This document shows, piece by piece, positions 1-7,363 of a DNA stretch of 36,458 bases (position 1 is the stretch's first letter; each line of letters begins with the position of its first letter). The notes beneath the pieces are model-generated. The model was given only the letters and a program-made list of their open reading frames with translations, was not told the origin of the DNA and ran no database searches. This stretch comes from an uncultured Parabacteroides sp. GTDB lineage: Bacteria > Bacteroidota > Bacteroidia > Bacteroidales > Tannerellaceae. The translations under genes and the position numbers were made by a program. The stretch is from contig CASEMX010000026.1 of the NCBI GenBank assembly GCA_949289155.1, positions 1 through 36,458 of the forward strand, in the 5' to 3' direction.

Positions 1-132
1 CCTCGGCTGGTGAGCGTTAAGCGAGCGACCGGAATGGAGCGCCCGAGAGCGTTGCCTGTTTGAGCGAAGCGAGTTTGCAACGCGAACAGCGGAATGAAGA
101 AAGTGAGTAGCGAAGCAGGCGCAGCCTTGAAC
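1..132. other. GC-rich intergenic stretch with a small dyad
   Basis: No gene is supported here. The stretch is rich in GAGCGAAGCGAG-like words and holds a 7-bp inverted repeat, GCGTTGC at 49-55 and GCAACGC at 77-83. Its composition differs from the AT-rich repeats that follow. It may be the edge of a dispersed repeat cut by the window boundary. Confidence 0.4.
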
Positions 133-250
133 TTTTGGTTCTTTTCTTTCAAGAGAAAAGAACAATACAATCTGGGTCAAGCCAGAAAGTAGGGAGCAAC
201 TTGATTTTTTGGTTCTTTTGCATCAAGGCAAAAGAACAATACAATCTGGG
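133..250. repeat. two 74-bp-spaced direct repeats, each with a hairpin
   Basis: Two copies of a hairpin-plus-tail element lie 74 bp apart. Copy one has arms GTTCTTTTC (138-146) and GAAAAGAAC (155-163). Copy two has perfect 10-bp arms GTTCTTTTGC (212-221) and GCAAAAGAAC (228-237). Each is followed by the same tail, ACAATACAATCTGGG, and the identical block runs 156-176 and 230-250. The stems resemble transcription-termination hairpins but lack a clear T-tract, so a dispersed intergenic repeat is equally possible. Confidence 0.7.
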
Positions 251-301
251 GAAAAAGGAGAAATTAAGGCATTTCCGATAGGAGGTTCGGGCTTTTTCCC
301 G

Positions 302-309
302 TACATTTG
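302..309 (+). promoter_or_regulatory. -7 promoter element of the M23 peptidase gene
   Basis: TACATTTG matches the Bacteroidota -7 consensus TAnnTTTG and lies 22 bp before the ATG at 332. It argues against a start at 209, which would lie upstream of the promoter. No good -33 box is visible. Confidence 0.5.
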
Positions 310-331
310 CAAGCAAAACAAAAAAGAACAG

Positions 332-1159
332 ATGACATTTCCTATCCATAAATTCGTTATAGGGACCATCGTAGCCGCCCTGTCCATCGGCACACTCACG
401 CTACATGCCGTCGCCCCGAAGAAGAACAAGAAAGCGGAAGCTGCGCCGATTGCCAAGGCAGACTATCCGCAAACCGACATCCTCCTGCCGCCCACCTCGC
501 TGCTGGACTACCCGACCGCCGGCGAACTGAACAGGCTCGAGTCGCCCATGAAGCGCATAACGACCGACTTCTCCCCGCGCGAAATAAGCCACGTAGGAGT
601 AAAGGATGCCGAACGATTCAAGGAGGGCCCGACCGAAATTATCGACCTCTCCCAGATACAAGAAGGCGACTATGCCTTCCCGCTCCCCGGTGCAAAGGTC
701 ATCTCCCCCTACGGAGGACGCCGCAAATACCACTCCGGCTATGACCTGAAAACCAAACCGAACGATACGATAGTCGCAGCATTCGACGGCGTAGTCCGTA
801 TGGCAAAGCCCTACGCAGCCTACGGGAATGTGGTCGTCATCCGCCATTATAACGGACTGGAAACCGTCTATAGCCACAACTCGAAGAACTTAGTCCGCCC
901 CGGAGACCTCGTCAAGGCAGGAGACCCCATCGCCCTGACCGGACGCACCGGCCGCGCCACGACCGCCCACCTCCACTTTGAGGTACGCATCAACGGCACG
1001 CACTTCAATCCGAACTACGTCTTCAATTTTACGCGACGGACGCTCAAGAAGGAATGCCTCATCTGCCGGAACAAGGGCAACCATGTAACCGTAAAGCCGG
1101 TCCGCGCTCTACCACGTTATCTGCTGAATGAAAAGAACAGGGAAGGAAATGCTAAGTAG
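332..1159 (+). CDS. M23 family (LytM-type) metallopeptidase, exported
   Basis: A 275-residue zinc endopeptidase of the peptidoglycan-cleaving M23/LytM family, expected to act in the periplasm. The N-terminus has a hydrophobic stretch at about residues 7-24 with no lipobox, so it is a signal peptide or membrane anchor. The catalytic domain carries the HxxxD zinc motif (H134, D138) and the HxH motif (H213, H215) inside TAHLHFEVR, so all ligands are present and the enzyme should be active rather than an EnvC-like activator. The longer reading frame from 209 was rejected because it crosses a hairpin repeat and the -7 element at 302. It appears to be a single-gene transcript. The C-terminal 60 residues are basic and have no recognised domain. 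Confidence 0.88.
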   Translation: MTFPIHKFVIGTIVAALSIGTLTLHAVAPKKNKKAEAAPIAKADYPQTDILLPPTSLLDYPTAGELNRLESPMKRITTDFSPREISHVGVKDAERFKEGPTEIIDLSQIQEGDYAFPLPGAKVISPYGGRRKYHSGYDLKTKPNDTIVAAFDGVVRMAKPYAAYGNVVVIRHYNGLETVYSHNSKNLVRPGDLVKAGDPIALTGRTGRATTAHLHFEVRINGTHFNPNYVFNFTRRTLKKECLICRNKGNHVTVKPVRALPRYLLNEKNREGNAK

Positions 1160-1172
1160 ATGGTAACTCTAT

Positions 1173-1202
1173 AAAAAAGAAAAGGTTGTCATCACGACAA
1201 CC
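1173..1202 (-). terminator. intrinsic terminator downstream of the recombinase/small RNA
   Basis: The stem GGTTGTC/GACAACC with a 5-nt loop is followed on the minus strand by TTTTCTTTTTT. It is well formed for minus-strand transcription and could end both the recombinase mRNA and the small RNA. Confidence 0.7.
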
Positions 1203-1243
1203 AATCTTCATTGCTAACCTTAAATCTAATACCATGAAAAACA
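1173..1243 (-). ncRNA. candidate small RNA with its own promoter and terminator
   Basis: On the minus strand a -7 element, TACTTTTG (1249-1256), is followed by about 50 nt without a useful reading frame. Next come a perfect 7-bp stem (GGTTGTC/GACAACC, 1184-1202, loop of 5) and a U-rich tail at 1173-1183. Promoter, short body and intrinsic terminator together define a transcript of about 70 nt. It lies between the ends of the M23 gene and the recombinase gene. I have an impression that related sequences recur in Bacteroides genomes but cannot verify this or name a family. Alternatively the hairpin is only the terminator of the recombinase gene. Confidence 0.5.
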
Positions 1244-1248
1244 CAGTG

Positions 1249-1256
1249 CAAAAGTA
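1249..1256 (-). promoter_or_regulatory. -7 promoter element of the candidate small RNA
   Basis: TACTTTTG on the minus strand fits TAnnTTTG and would place the 5' end near 1243. The -33 region is not a good match. Confidence 0.45.
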
Positions 1257-1368
1257 GGGGATTTTATGTTATACAGCATAATTTTCGAGCACATTTCTTT
1301 CATTGCTTAACTTTATTTGAGAGATAAGCCCCCTACGAAAGTTTTGTTTACAAACATCCCCCTTCCAA

Positions 1369-2421
1369 TTAACGTGCTTTCAGATTATCACTCAGTAACT
1401 CAAATACCGACAAGGGCTGCTTATCCTTCTTTCGGACGACCTTCAAGTCCCGGATAACGGTCATATCCATGATGGCACTGTATATCTCCGTCGTCCGGAC
1501 GCTCTTATGCCCAAGCAACCGCTGGACAGTCGTTATCTGTGCGCCCTTATATAATAATAAGGTAGCGAAGGTGTGCCTTGCCGAATGGAAGGTGGCCGGC
1601 TTATCTATCCGCGCCTTTCGAAGCAGTTTCTTCAACAGCTTATTGATATCGGAGTTGGAATTTTGCGACAGGTCGAACAGTCCTCCCTCTTTATTGTGCC
1701 AATACTTGCGGAATATGGCGATGGATTTTCCTTTGGAAAGTAAAGAAAGCGGCAGGCATATCAGCCGATTGGTCTTTTGAGTGGAGAAGACAAGCCACCA
1801 CCTCCGGTCGATATAGTGGAAGTTCCAGCGTGTCAGCTGGATAATGTCCGAGAAACGCAAACCGGTATAACAACTGAACAGAAAGATATCCCGACAACGG
1901 CTCAACCCATGGTATCCATGCAAAGGCAAGCGCTCGATACGCTCCAACTCGTCGGGCGTCAAATAACTTTTCGACGGCTCTTCCGTCTGAATCCGATACT
2001 TGTGGAACGGATGGCAGGCACTGTCTATCAAACCTTCCTCGATTGCCAGATTGACATACGTCTTCAAGTGCTTCATGTGCTTGGCGATGGTATTCTTATG
2101 TTGAGACAGCGAAGCCAAGTACTGCTCGAAGTCAAGGATAAACTGATGGGTTACAGCCTCGCACGCCAAGCCGGGAGAGAAGTCTGTCAGATGTTTAAGA
2201 GTAGAGAACAGACTTCTCCTCGTCGAAGCTCTCAGATTCGTGTTAGTTACTACCATCTCCCTAAAAAAATCAAGGAAAGACTGTCCCTCTGCTAAGGAGG
2301 GTTCTTTTACATTCTGCCAACTGCAGGTCTGTTGGAATTCATAATTTACATTTGCTACAGAGTATGACACACAACCCATATATTCTCTTGTTTTAATGAA
2401 GGAGAGACATTTCTCCTTCAT
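1369..2421 (-). CDS. tyrosine recombinase / phage-type integrase
   Basis: A 350-residue site-specific recombinase. All catalytic residues of the tyrosine recombinase family are readable: R189 (YTGLRFSDI), K216, H279 and R282 (HSARHTF), H305 (GHKS) and nucleophile Y314 (EIYSAI). Residues about 45-130 fit the SAM-like core-binding domain, and no arm-type binding domain is obvious. It could catalyse integration/excision of a small element or inversion of a nearby segment, but no partner genes or clear att sites lie beside it. The first ATG lies inside a 13-bp inverted repeat (2393-2424), so the true start may be the ATG at 2379 (residue 15). The gene is preceded by the ABC ATPase gene on the same strand (31 bp) and may be read through from it. 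Confidence 0.9.
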   Translation of the reverse strand: MKEKCLSFIKTREYMGCVSYSVANVNYEFQQTCSWQNVKEPSLAEGQSFLDFFREMVVTNTNLRASTRRSLFSTLKHLTDFSPGLACEAVTHQFILDFEQYLASLSQHKNTIAKHMKHLKTYVNLAIEEGLIDSACHPFHKYRIQTEEPSKSYLTPDELERIERLPLHGYHGLSRCRDIFLFSCYTGLRFSDIIQLTRWNFHYIDRRWWLVFSTQKTNRLICLPLSLLSKGKSIAIFRKYWHNKEGGLFDLSQNSNSDINKLLKKLLRKARIDKPATFHSARHTFATLLLYKGAQITTVQRLLGHKSVRTTEIYSAIMDMTVIRDLKVVRKKDKQPLSVFELLSDNLKAR

Positions 2422-2424
2422 TAA
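2393..2424. repeat. 13-bp perfect inverted repeat at the recombinase start
   Basis: Arms at 2393-2405 and 2412-2424 (TTAATGAAGGAGA and its exact complement) enclose 6 nt. The dyad covers the most upstream ATG of the recombinase and lies just after the stop codon of the preceding ABC gene. It lacks a T-tract on either side, so it is a poor intrinsic terminator. It could be a translational or transcriptional control site or a recombinase-binding site. Confidence 0.8.
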
Positions 2425-2452
2425 AGATATACGGAAAATTATGGTTTATTCG

Positions 2453-3895
2453 TCATAACTTATGCAATAGAAATTGTTTATTAACACAGTTAGGCAGTTC
2501 ATTCGGGTAGTGCGTTACATAAATTAAGGTTTTCCCCGCACGGGAGCAGAAGTTTTCGATAATTGCCGCCGCCCGTTTCTTGTTGCTGATATCCAATCCG
2601 TGCAAAGGCTCGTCCAAGATAATCAAATCCGGGTCCTTGACAAAAGCGCGGGCCAGCAAAGCCAACCGCTGCTCCCCTGAAGAAAGAGTCAAGAAAGAAC
2701 GGTCTTTCAAGTGGGCTATCCCAAACAGCTTCATCCATTGCAAGGCTCCTGCATTCTGCTCCTCATTGCATTTGCGGAATAAGCCGATTGAATCAAAATA
2801 TCCAGAGCCCACAATACTCAATGTCGGGACATTCTCCATATAATACAGGTGCATCTCCGGAGAAACATAGCCGATGCGCTTCTTTATCTCCCATATGCTC
2901 TCCCCTGAGCCCCTTTTCTTATCAAAAAGATACAGCGTATTGGCATACGATTGCGGATTATCGGCATAAACCAAACTCAATAAGGTAGATTTGCCGGCTC
3001 CGTTCGGACCAAACAAAGCCCACTTCTCCCCATTACGTACCTCCCAATCCAAATCTTTCAGGATAGTACGTTGCCCATATCGGATGCAAACATGCTCCAT
3101 ACGGAAGGTTACTTCGTGCGTAGAGGGCTGTTTATCCGAAAGGACAGGCAATTGCAGCTCCGAAGCGTCAGGCTCCGGAAAAAGATGCCGTATCAATGCG
3201 CTATCTTCCAAGAACTCATTCCGTTTCATCGGCGGAAAACAACGGCGCTGGGCTATTGGCAACACATCTGTAATCATTTCCGGAATGTCAGCCGGATTCG
3301 AGAGCAACAAAACAACCTGAACACCATGCAGATGGGTTAATTGCCCCAACATCTCGACCAATAAATCCCGGGAGGGCGCATCCAATCCGATAAAAGGATT
3401 ATCCAATACCAGTATCTTCGGACGACTCAAAAGCGTTCGGGCGATTAAATATTTACGCAACTCACCGCTGGAAAGAAATATCAACTTCTTCGGCAATAAA
3501 TCTTCGATACCGAAAATATGCAATATCTCTTTCAGGTTATCCGAACCTAAGTAATCGGATAACGTCTCTGCTACTGTCGGCACTTCATCAGTTTCTGTCG
3601 AATGCCAACGCTGCTGATAATAACTATTCCGGCAATCTGCCAGAGAATAAATATCTTTAAAAGCAATACTCTTGATGATATCGCTGACTTTCCCCTCTAC
3701 TCCATAACTTACTTCGCCCTCTTTCAGTGCAAATTTCCGCTGCATCACATCAGCCAACAATGTTTTTCCTGCACCATTCGGACCAATCAGCGCCCATTGT
3801 TCGCCCTCACGGATTGTCCATTCCAATGGCGAATGAAAACGAAGCTCCGGCAAACGAGTTACCGCCTGCCGAATATGAACAATTTCCCTTCCCAT
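2453..3895 (-). CDS. tandem-domain ABC ATPase, ModF-like
   Basis: A 480-residue soluble protein with two ABC nucleotide-binding domains and no membrane segment, resembling the ModF/PhrA group in size and order. Domain 1 has Walker A GPNGAGKT (38-45) and signature LSSGE (141-145), but its Walker B ends D165-N166 instead of D-E and the switch histidine is replaced (LLSN around 197-200). Domain 2 is intact: Walker A 296-303, LSSGE 404-408, D428-E429, H462. Only one of the two ATP sites is therefore expected to hydrolyse ATP well. The gene starts 4 bp after the argB stop, which indicates an operon. The function is unknown; a link to molybdate is only suggested by ModF similarity, and no mod genes are nearby. 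Confidence 0.8.
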   Translation of the reverse strand: MGREIVHIRQAVTRLPELRFHSPLEWTIREGEQWALIGPNGAGKTLLADVMQRKFALKEGEVSYGVEGKVSDIIKSIAFKDIYSLADCRNSYYQQRWHSTETDEVPTVAETLSDYLGSDNLKEILHIFGIEDLLPKKLIFLSSGELRKYLIARTLLSRPKILVLDNPFIGLDAPSRDLLVEMLGQLTHLHGVQVVLLLSNPADIPEMITDVLPIAQRRCFPPMKRNEFLEDSALIRHLFPEPDASELQLPVLSDKQPSTHEVTFRMEHVCIRYGQRTILKDLDWEVRNGEKWALFGPNGAGKSTLLSLVYADNPQSYANTLYLFDKKRGSGESIWEIKKRIGYVSPEMHLYYMENVPTLSIVGSGYFDSIGLFRKCNEEQNAGALQWMKLFGIAHLKDRSFLTLSSGEQRLALLARAFVKDPDLIILDEPLHGLDISNKKRAAAIIENFCSRAGKTLIYVTHYPNELPNCVNKQFLLHKL

Positions 3896-3899
3896 ACCG

Positions 3900-4667
3900 C
3901 TAATATACGCAAGTTCCTGTATTTTTATGGATTTCGGAAGCTTTAGTAATGATAACCTGTTTCACTCCCGCGTCAATTGCCTGATAGGCATTCTCCAATT
4001 TGGGAATCATGCCGCCCTGTATAATCCCTTTATCGACATATTCCCGGAAAGCCTGCCGGTCAATTTTAGGAATAACGCTCTCCTCATCCTTTTCATCTAG
4101 CAAAACCCCCTTTTTCTCAAAGCAAAACATCAAGGTAACCTCAAAATACTTTGCTAAAGCCTTAGCCGCTTCTCCGGCGATGGTATCCGCATTCGTATTC
4201 AACAGGTTCCCTTTTTTATCATGAGTAAGCGGAGCCAACACTGGAACGATTCCCTGACGAATCAATTCCGACAGTAAATCCGCATTAACTTCTTTAACAT
4301 CCCCGACAAACCCATAATCCACCTCTTTTACCGGACGCTTGTCCGAACGCATAATATTCATATCCGCTCCAGTCAGTCCCAATGCATTAACTCCCAAAGC
4401 TTGCAATCCGGCAACTATATTTTTATTGACTAATCCGCCGTAAACCATCGTCACGACCTTCAACATTTCGGCATCCGTTATGCGTCGCCCATCCACCATC
4501 CGGCTTTCAATACCCAATTCAGTCGCTATTTTCGTAGCCGAACGGCCACCGCCATGTACCAAAACCTTATATCCCTCGATAGAAGCGAAATCCTGAAGCA
4601 ATTGTCTCAGCGTTTCAGCCTCTTCTACTATCTTCCCACCAACCTTTATCAAAGTCAATTTTTCCAT
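3900..4667 (-). CDS. argB: acetylglutamate kinase (ArgB)
   Basis: A 255-residue amino acid kinase that phosphorylates the gamma-carboxyl of N-acyl-glutamate in arginine biosynthesis, in the cytoplasm. Visible motifs are the N-terminal LIKVGGKIVEE phosphate-binding strand, LVHGGGRSATKI and the C-terminal-half NTNADTIAGEAAKAL substrate region. The start at 4667 gives the family's usual N-terminus; an in-frame extension to 4700 adds atypical residues. In Bacteroides fragilis the downstream transcarbamylase uses N-succinylornithine, so the physiological substrate here could be N-succinylglutamate; that is inference. No other arg genes are in the window. Four base pairs separate it from the following ABC gene. 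Confidence 0.9.
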   Translation of the reverse strand: MEKLTLIKVGGKIVEEAETLRQLLQDFASIEGYKVLVHGGGRSATKIATELGIESRMVDGRRITDAEMLKVVTMVYGGLVNKNIVAGLQALGVNALGLTGADMNIMRSDKRPVKEVDYGFVGDVKEVNADLLSELIRQGIVPVLAPLTHDKKGNLLNTNADTIAGEAAKALAKYFEVTLMFCFEKKGVLLDEKDEESVIPKIDRQAFREYVDKGIIQGGMIPKLENAYQAIDAGVKQVIITKASEIHKNTGTCVY

Positions 4668-4726
4668 GTGCAAAATATTTTTGTAATAATATTGCGCCAA
4701 AGTTAAGAAAAAAAGAAAGAATGTGC

Positions 4727-4734
4727 TATATTTG
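4727..4734 (+). promoter_or_regulatory. -7 promoter element of tRNA-Gly
   Basis: TATATTTG is a perfect TAnnTTTG match 11 bp before the mature tRNA 5' end. A weak GTTA-type -33 lies about 20 bp upstream. Confidence 0.6.
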
Positions 4735-4745
4735 CAGCGTCAAAC

Positions 4746-4818
4746 GCGGCAGTAGCTCAGTTGGTAGAGCATTAGCTTCCCAAGCTAAGGGTCGCGGGTT
4801 CGAGTCCCGTTTGCCGCT
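4746..4818 (+). tRNA. tRNA-Gly (anticodon CCC)
   Basis: A 73-nt cloverleaf. The acceptor stem GCGGCAG pairs with TTGCCGC (one G-U) with discriminator T. The D-arm is GCTCAGTTGGTAGAGC and the anticodon stem TTAGC/GCTAA holds loop TTCCCAA, which reads CCC. The T-arm is GCGGG-TTCGAGT-CCCGT. CCA is not encoded. It decodes GGG glycine codons. Divergent from argB; no duplicated 3' end suggesting an integrated element was seen nearby. Confidence 0.95.
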
Positions 4819-4831
4819 CTTCCTAATAATC

Positions 4832-4867
4832 AAGCAGTTGTCATTAAATGGCAGCTGCTTTTCTTTT
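4832..4867 (+). terminator. terminator after tRNA-Gly
   Basis: An 11-bp stem (4832-4842 with 4850-4860, two G-U pairs, 7-nt loop) is followed by TTCTTTT. It is a classic intrinsic terminator 13 bp after the tRNA. Confidence 0.85.
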
Positions 4868-4868
4868 A

Positions 4869-5171
4869 CTTATGATTAAATATATACCTTTTCCCGCCTT
4901 TTTAAATTCTATTCAATAACATATTTGACGCAAATCCAACACAAATGGGAAAAACAAAAATCATAGTTAAGTCTATGTAAAAAAACAACGGATATTTTTT
5001 CCGGAATATACGATACTTTTTCGGGAACATAGGCTTGTTTTTTCCTTATGTCCGCATTTTCGATTTTTCCATCCTTTGCATGACCCCGAAAAATAAGCGT
5101 TCAATGCTATTCATCCTTCATTTATGAAATAATATTTATCCTCTCTGCCAGAAAAAATAAAGCTTGAATGA
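4869..5171. other. AT-rich upstream region of the hexuronate operon with degraded ~22-bp repeats
   Basis: No gene is supported. Between 4989 and about 5070 a T-run plus CC word (TTTTTTCC, CTTTTTCG, TTTTTTCC, ATTTTTCC) recurs at 4995, 5016, 5038 and 5063, a spacing of 21, 22 and 25 bp. The first two units also share GATA before the T-run and GGAA after it. It may be a decayed 22-bp array or a row of regulator sites about 100 bp upstream of the operon promoter. Confidence is low because T-runs are common in AT-rich DNA. Confidence 0.3.
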
Positions 5172-5201
5172 TTTGAATTTGAAAATTAATTAATACATTT
5201 G
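5172..5201 (+). promoter_or_regulatory. promoter of the hexuronate operon
   Basis: TTTG (5172-5175, -33 box) and TACATTTG (5194-5201, -7 box) are separated by 18 bp, close to the Bacteroidota consensus. Transcription would start near 5208, leaving a leader of about 53 nt before the ATG at 5261. Confidence 0.65.
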
Positions 5202-5260
5202 TCTGCCTGAAAAATATCAGGAGCACTTTAATCAAATAACTATGCAAAACACTTAAACTT

Positions 5261-5935
5261 ATGGCTAAGTTTTCAAAAATGCAAGTGTTGCAGTCTATGC
5301 AACAGACCGGAATGGTCCCGGTATTCTATCATAAAGATGTGCATACCGCACAATCGGTAATAAAAGCTTGTTATGACGGAGGCGTAAGAGCCTTTGAATT
5401 TACCAATCGCGGGGATTCTGCCATCGAAGTATTCAAGGAATTAATCAGTTATACCCGAAGGGAATGTCCATATATGCGACTTGGCGCCGGAACAATCATC
5501 GATGCGCCGACAGCTGTCCTATATATGCAGTATGGTGCAGATTTTATTGTCGGACCTTACCTGAATCCGGATGTTGCAAAGATATGCAACCGGCGATTAA
5601 TCCCATATATTCCGGGATGCGGCTCGGTTACTGAAATCGGAACTGCGCATGAATTAGGATGCGACATGGTTAAAATCTTTCCCGCTGGAAGTGTAGGCGG
5701 TCCGGCATTCGTCAAAAACATCAAAGCACCGCTTCCTTGGACACTAATCATGGCAACCGGAGCCGTCGAGCCTACCGAAGATAATTTAATCTCGTGGTTT
5801 AAAGCAGGAACTACCTGTGTAGGAATGGGCTCGAAACTATTATCAAAAAAGCAAATTGAAGAAGAAAATTGGGAAGCTATCACGGATTTGTGCGATAAAT
5901 GTCTAGAAATTATCTGTAATGCAAGAGAATCGTAA
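5261..5935 (+). CDS. KDPG / 4-hydroxy-2-oxoglutarate aldolase
   Basis: A 224-residue class I aldolase of the Eda/KdgA family, cytoplasmic, that splits 2-keto-3-deoxy-6-phosphogluconate into pyruvate and glyceraldehyde-3-phosphate. The Schiff-base lysine is K138 in CDMVKIFPAG, and E46 in the FEFTNRG segment matches the catalytic glutamate. LGAGTI (residues 74-79) and the glycine-rich phosphate-binding turn after K138 are also present. It is the first gene of a tight operon (2 bp to the transporter) whose other products make KDG, so it performs the last step of hexuronate breakdown. The KDG kinase needed before it is not in the window. Confidence 0.9.
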   Translation: MAKFSKMQVLQSMQQTGMVPVFYHKDVHTAQSVIKACYDGGVRAFEFTNRGDSAIEVFKELISYTRRECPYMRLGAGTIIDAPTAVLYMQYGADFIVGPYLNPDVAKICNRRLIPYIPGCGSVTEIGTAHELGCDMVKIFPAGSVGGPAFVKNIKAPLPWTLIMATGAVEPTEDNLISWFKAGTTCVGMGSKLLSKKQIEEENWEAITDLCDKCLEIICNARES

Positions 5936-5937
5936 TC

Positions 5938-7359
5938 ATGGATAGGATGACACATTACCGTTGGACGATTTGTTTCATGATGTTCCTTGCTCTGACAATC
6001 AATTATCTGGACAGGCAAGTATTATCTTTGACATGGGACGAATTTATTAAGCCGGAATTTCATTGGAATGAGGCACATTACGGATTAATCACGGCGACAT
6101 TCTCGATTGTTTACGCCATCGGTATGCTCTTTGCCGGGAATATTATCGACCGCTTAGGGACAAAAAAGGGCTATCTCTGGTCTATTGGCATCTGGTCGTT
6201 CGGTGCTTGCCTTCATGCATTCTGCGGAATTGCGACAGAAGCGGGTGTCGGATTGGATAATAAGGCAGAACTGATTGCCGCGACGGGAGATTTGGCGGTC
6301 CTTATCTCAACCATCAGCATGTATTTCTTTTTGGTTGCCCGATGCATCCTTGCAATTGGCGAAGCGGGCTATTTCCCGGTTGCAGTAAAGGTAACGGCTG
6401 AATATTTCCCCAAAAGAGACCGGGCTTTCGCCACATCTATTTTCAATGCCGGTGCATCTATCGGCGCACTTATCTCACCGCTTACGATTCCTATCCTTGC
6501 CAAATACTGCGGATGGGAGTTAGCTTTTATCATTATTGGTGCTTTAGGTTTCATTTGGATGGGATTTTGGGTATTTATGTACGCTCCGCCGGCACAAAGT
6601 CGGTTTGTTAATTCGAAAGAATTGAAATATATCGAACAAGATAAGCAATTAGAAGCAGAATTAACGCAAGGGAAACAACAAACCGAAAAACAAATGCCTA
6701 TCCTCCAATGCTTCCGTTATCGGCAAACATGGGCTTTTCTCTTAGGAAAGTTCTGTACAGATGGCGTATGGTGGTTTTTCCTTTTCTGGACGCCCTCTTA
6801 TCTCAATACACAATTTGGCATCAAAACTTCCGAAGGGTTGGGAATTGCACTTATTTTTACGCTTTATGCGATAACTATGCTCTCGCTTATCGGAGGGAAA
6901 CTACCAACGGTATTTATCAATCGAACTGGGGAGAATCCTTATTCGGCACGAATGCGAGCCATGTTAATATTTGCCTTCATACCGCTCGTTGTTTTATTAG
7001 CTCAACCGTTAGGTACGATTTCTCCTTGGTTCCCTGTCATATTGATTGGTATAGGATGCGCAGCCCATCAGTCTTGGTCTGCCAACATATTCACTACTGT
7101 GAGTGATATGTTTCCGAAAAAAGCAATAGCAACCGTAACTGGCATCGGAGGAATGGCAGGAGGCGTCAGTTCAATGCTTATGCAAACCTGTGCTGGGAAT
7201 CTTTTTGTCTATGCAGGCGAAACTCAGTTAGAATTTATGGGCTTTGTAGGCAAACCAGCGGGCTATTTCATTATTTTCTGCATTTGCTCAGTTGCTTATC
7301 TTGTCGGCTGGACAATAATGAAGGGGTTAGTTCCAAAATACAAAATTATCGTAGATTAA
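5938..7359 (+). CDS. MFS hexuronate transporter (ExuT-like, ACS family)
   Basis: A 473-residue inner-membrane transporter with the 12-helix major facilitator pattern. The first helix ends in NYLDRQVLS, typical of the anion:cation symporter (ACS) family that includes ExuT, and a conserved MFS loop (IIDRLGTKKGYLW) follows helix 2. Unlike the shortest family members it has an extra loop of roughly 30 residues between helices 3 and 4 (around 103-121) and a polar central loop near residues 225-260. Its position between the KDPG aldolase and the mannonate genes points to galacturonate or glucuronate as substrate. Spacing to the next gene is 4 bp. Confidence 0.85.
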   Translation: MDRMTHYRWTICFMMFLALTINYLDRQVLSLTWDEFIKPEFHWNEAHYGLITATFSIVYAIGMLFAGNIIDRLGTKKGYLWSIGIWSFGACLHAFCGIATEAGVGLDNKAELIAATGDLAVLISTISMYFFLVARCILAIGEAGYFPVAVKVTAEYFPKRDRAFATSIFNAGASIGALISPLTIPILAKYCGWELAFIIIGALGFIWMGFWVFMYAPPAQSRFVNSKELKYIEQDKQLEAELTQGKQQTEKQMPILQCFRYRQTWAFLLGKFCTDGVWWFFLFWTPSYLNTQFGIKTSEGLGIALIFTLYAITMLSLIGGKLPTVFINRTGENPYSARMRAMLIFAFIPLVVLLAQPLGTISPWFPVILIGIGCAAHQSWSANIFTTVSDMFPKKAIATVTGIGGMAGGVSSMLMQTCAGNLFVYAGETQLEFMGFVGKPAGYFIIFCICSVAYLVGWTIMKGLVPKYKIIVD

Positions 7360-7363
7360 AGAT

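Noticed and set aside
1233-1256. Seven-codon plus-strand reading frame (MKNTVQK)
   Set aside because: No promoter or downstream gene for a leader peptide; the segment is better explained by a minus-strand small RNA and its promoter.
1173-2424. Invertible promoter controlled by the recombinase
   Set aside because: No pair of inverted repeats flanking a promoter was found; the only dyad is the short one at 2393-2424.
4746-4818. tRNA-Gly as an integration site for a mobile element
   Set aside because: No direct repeat of the tRNA 3' end was seen and the neighbouring genes are ordinary.
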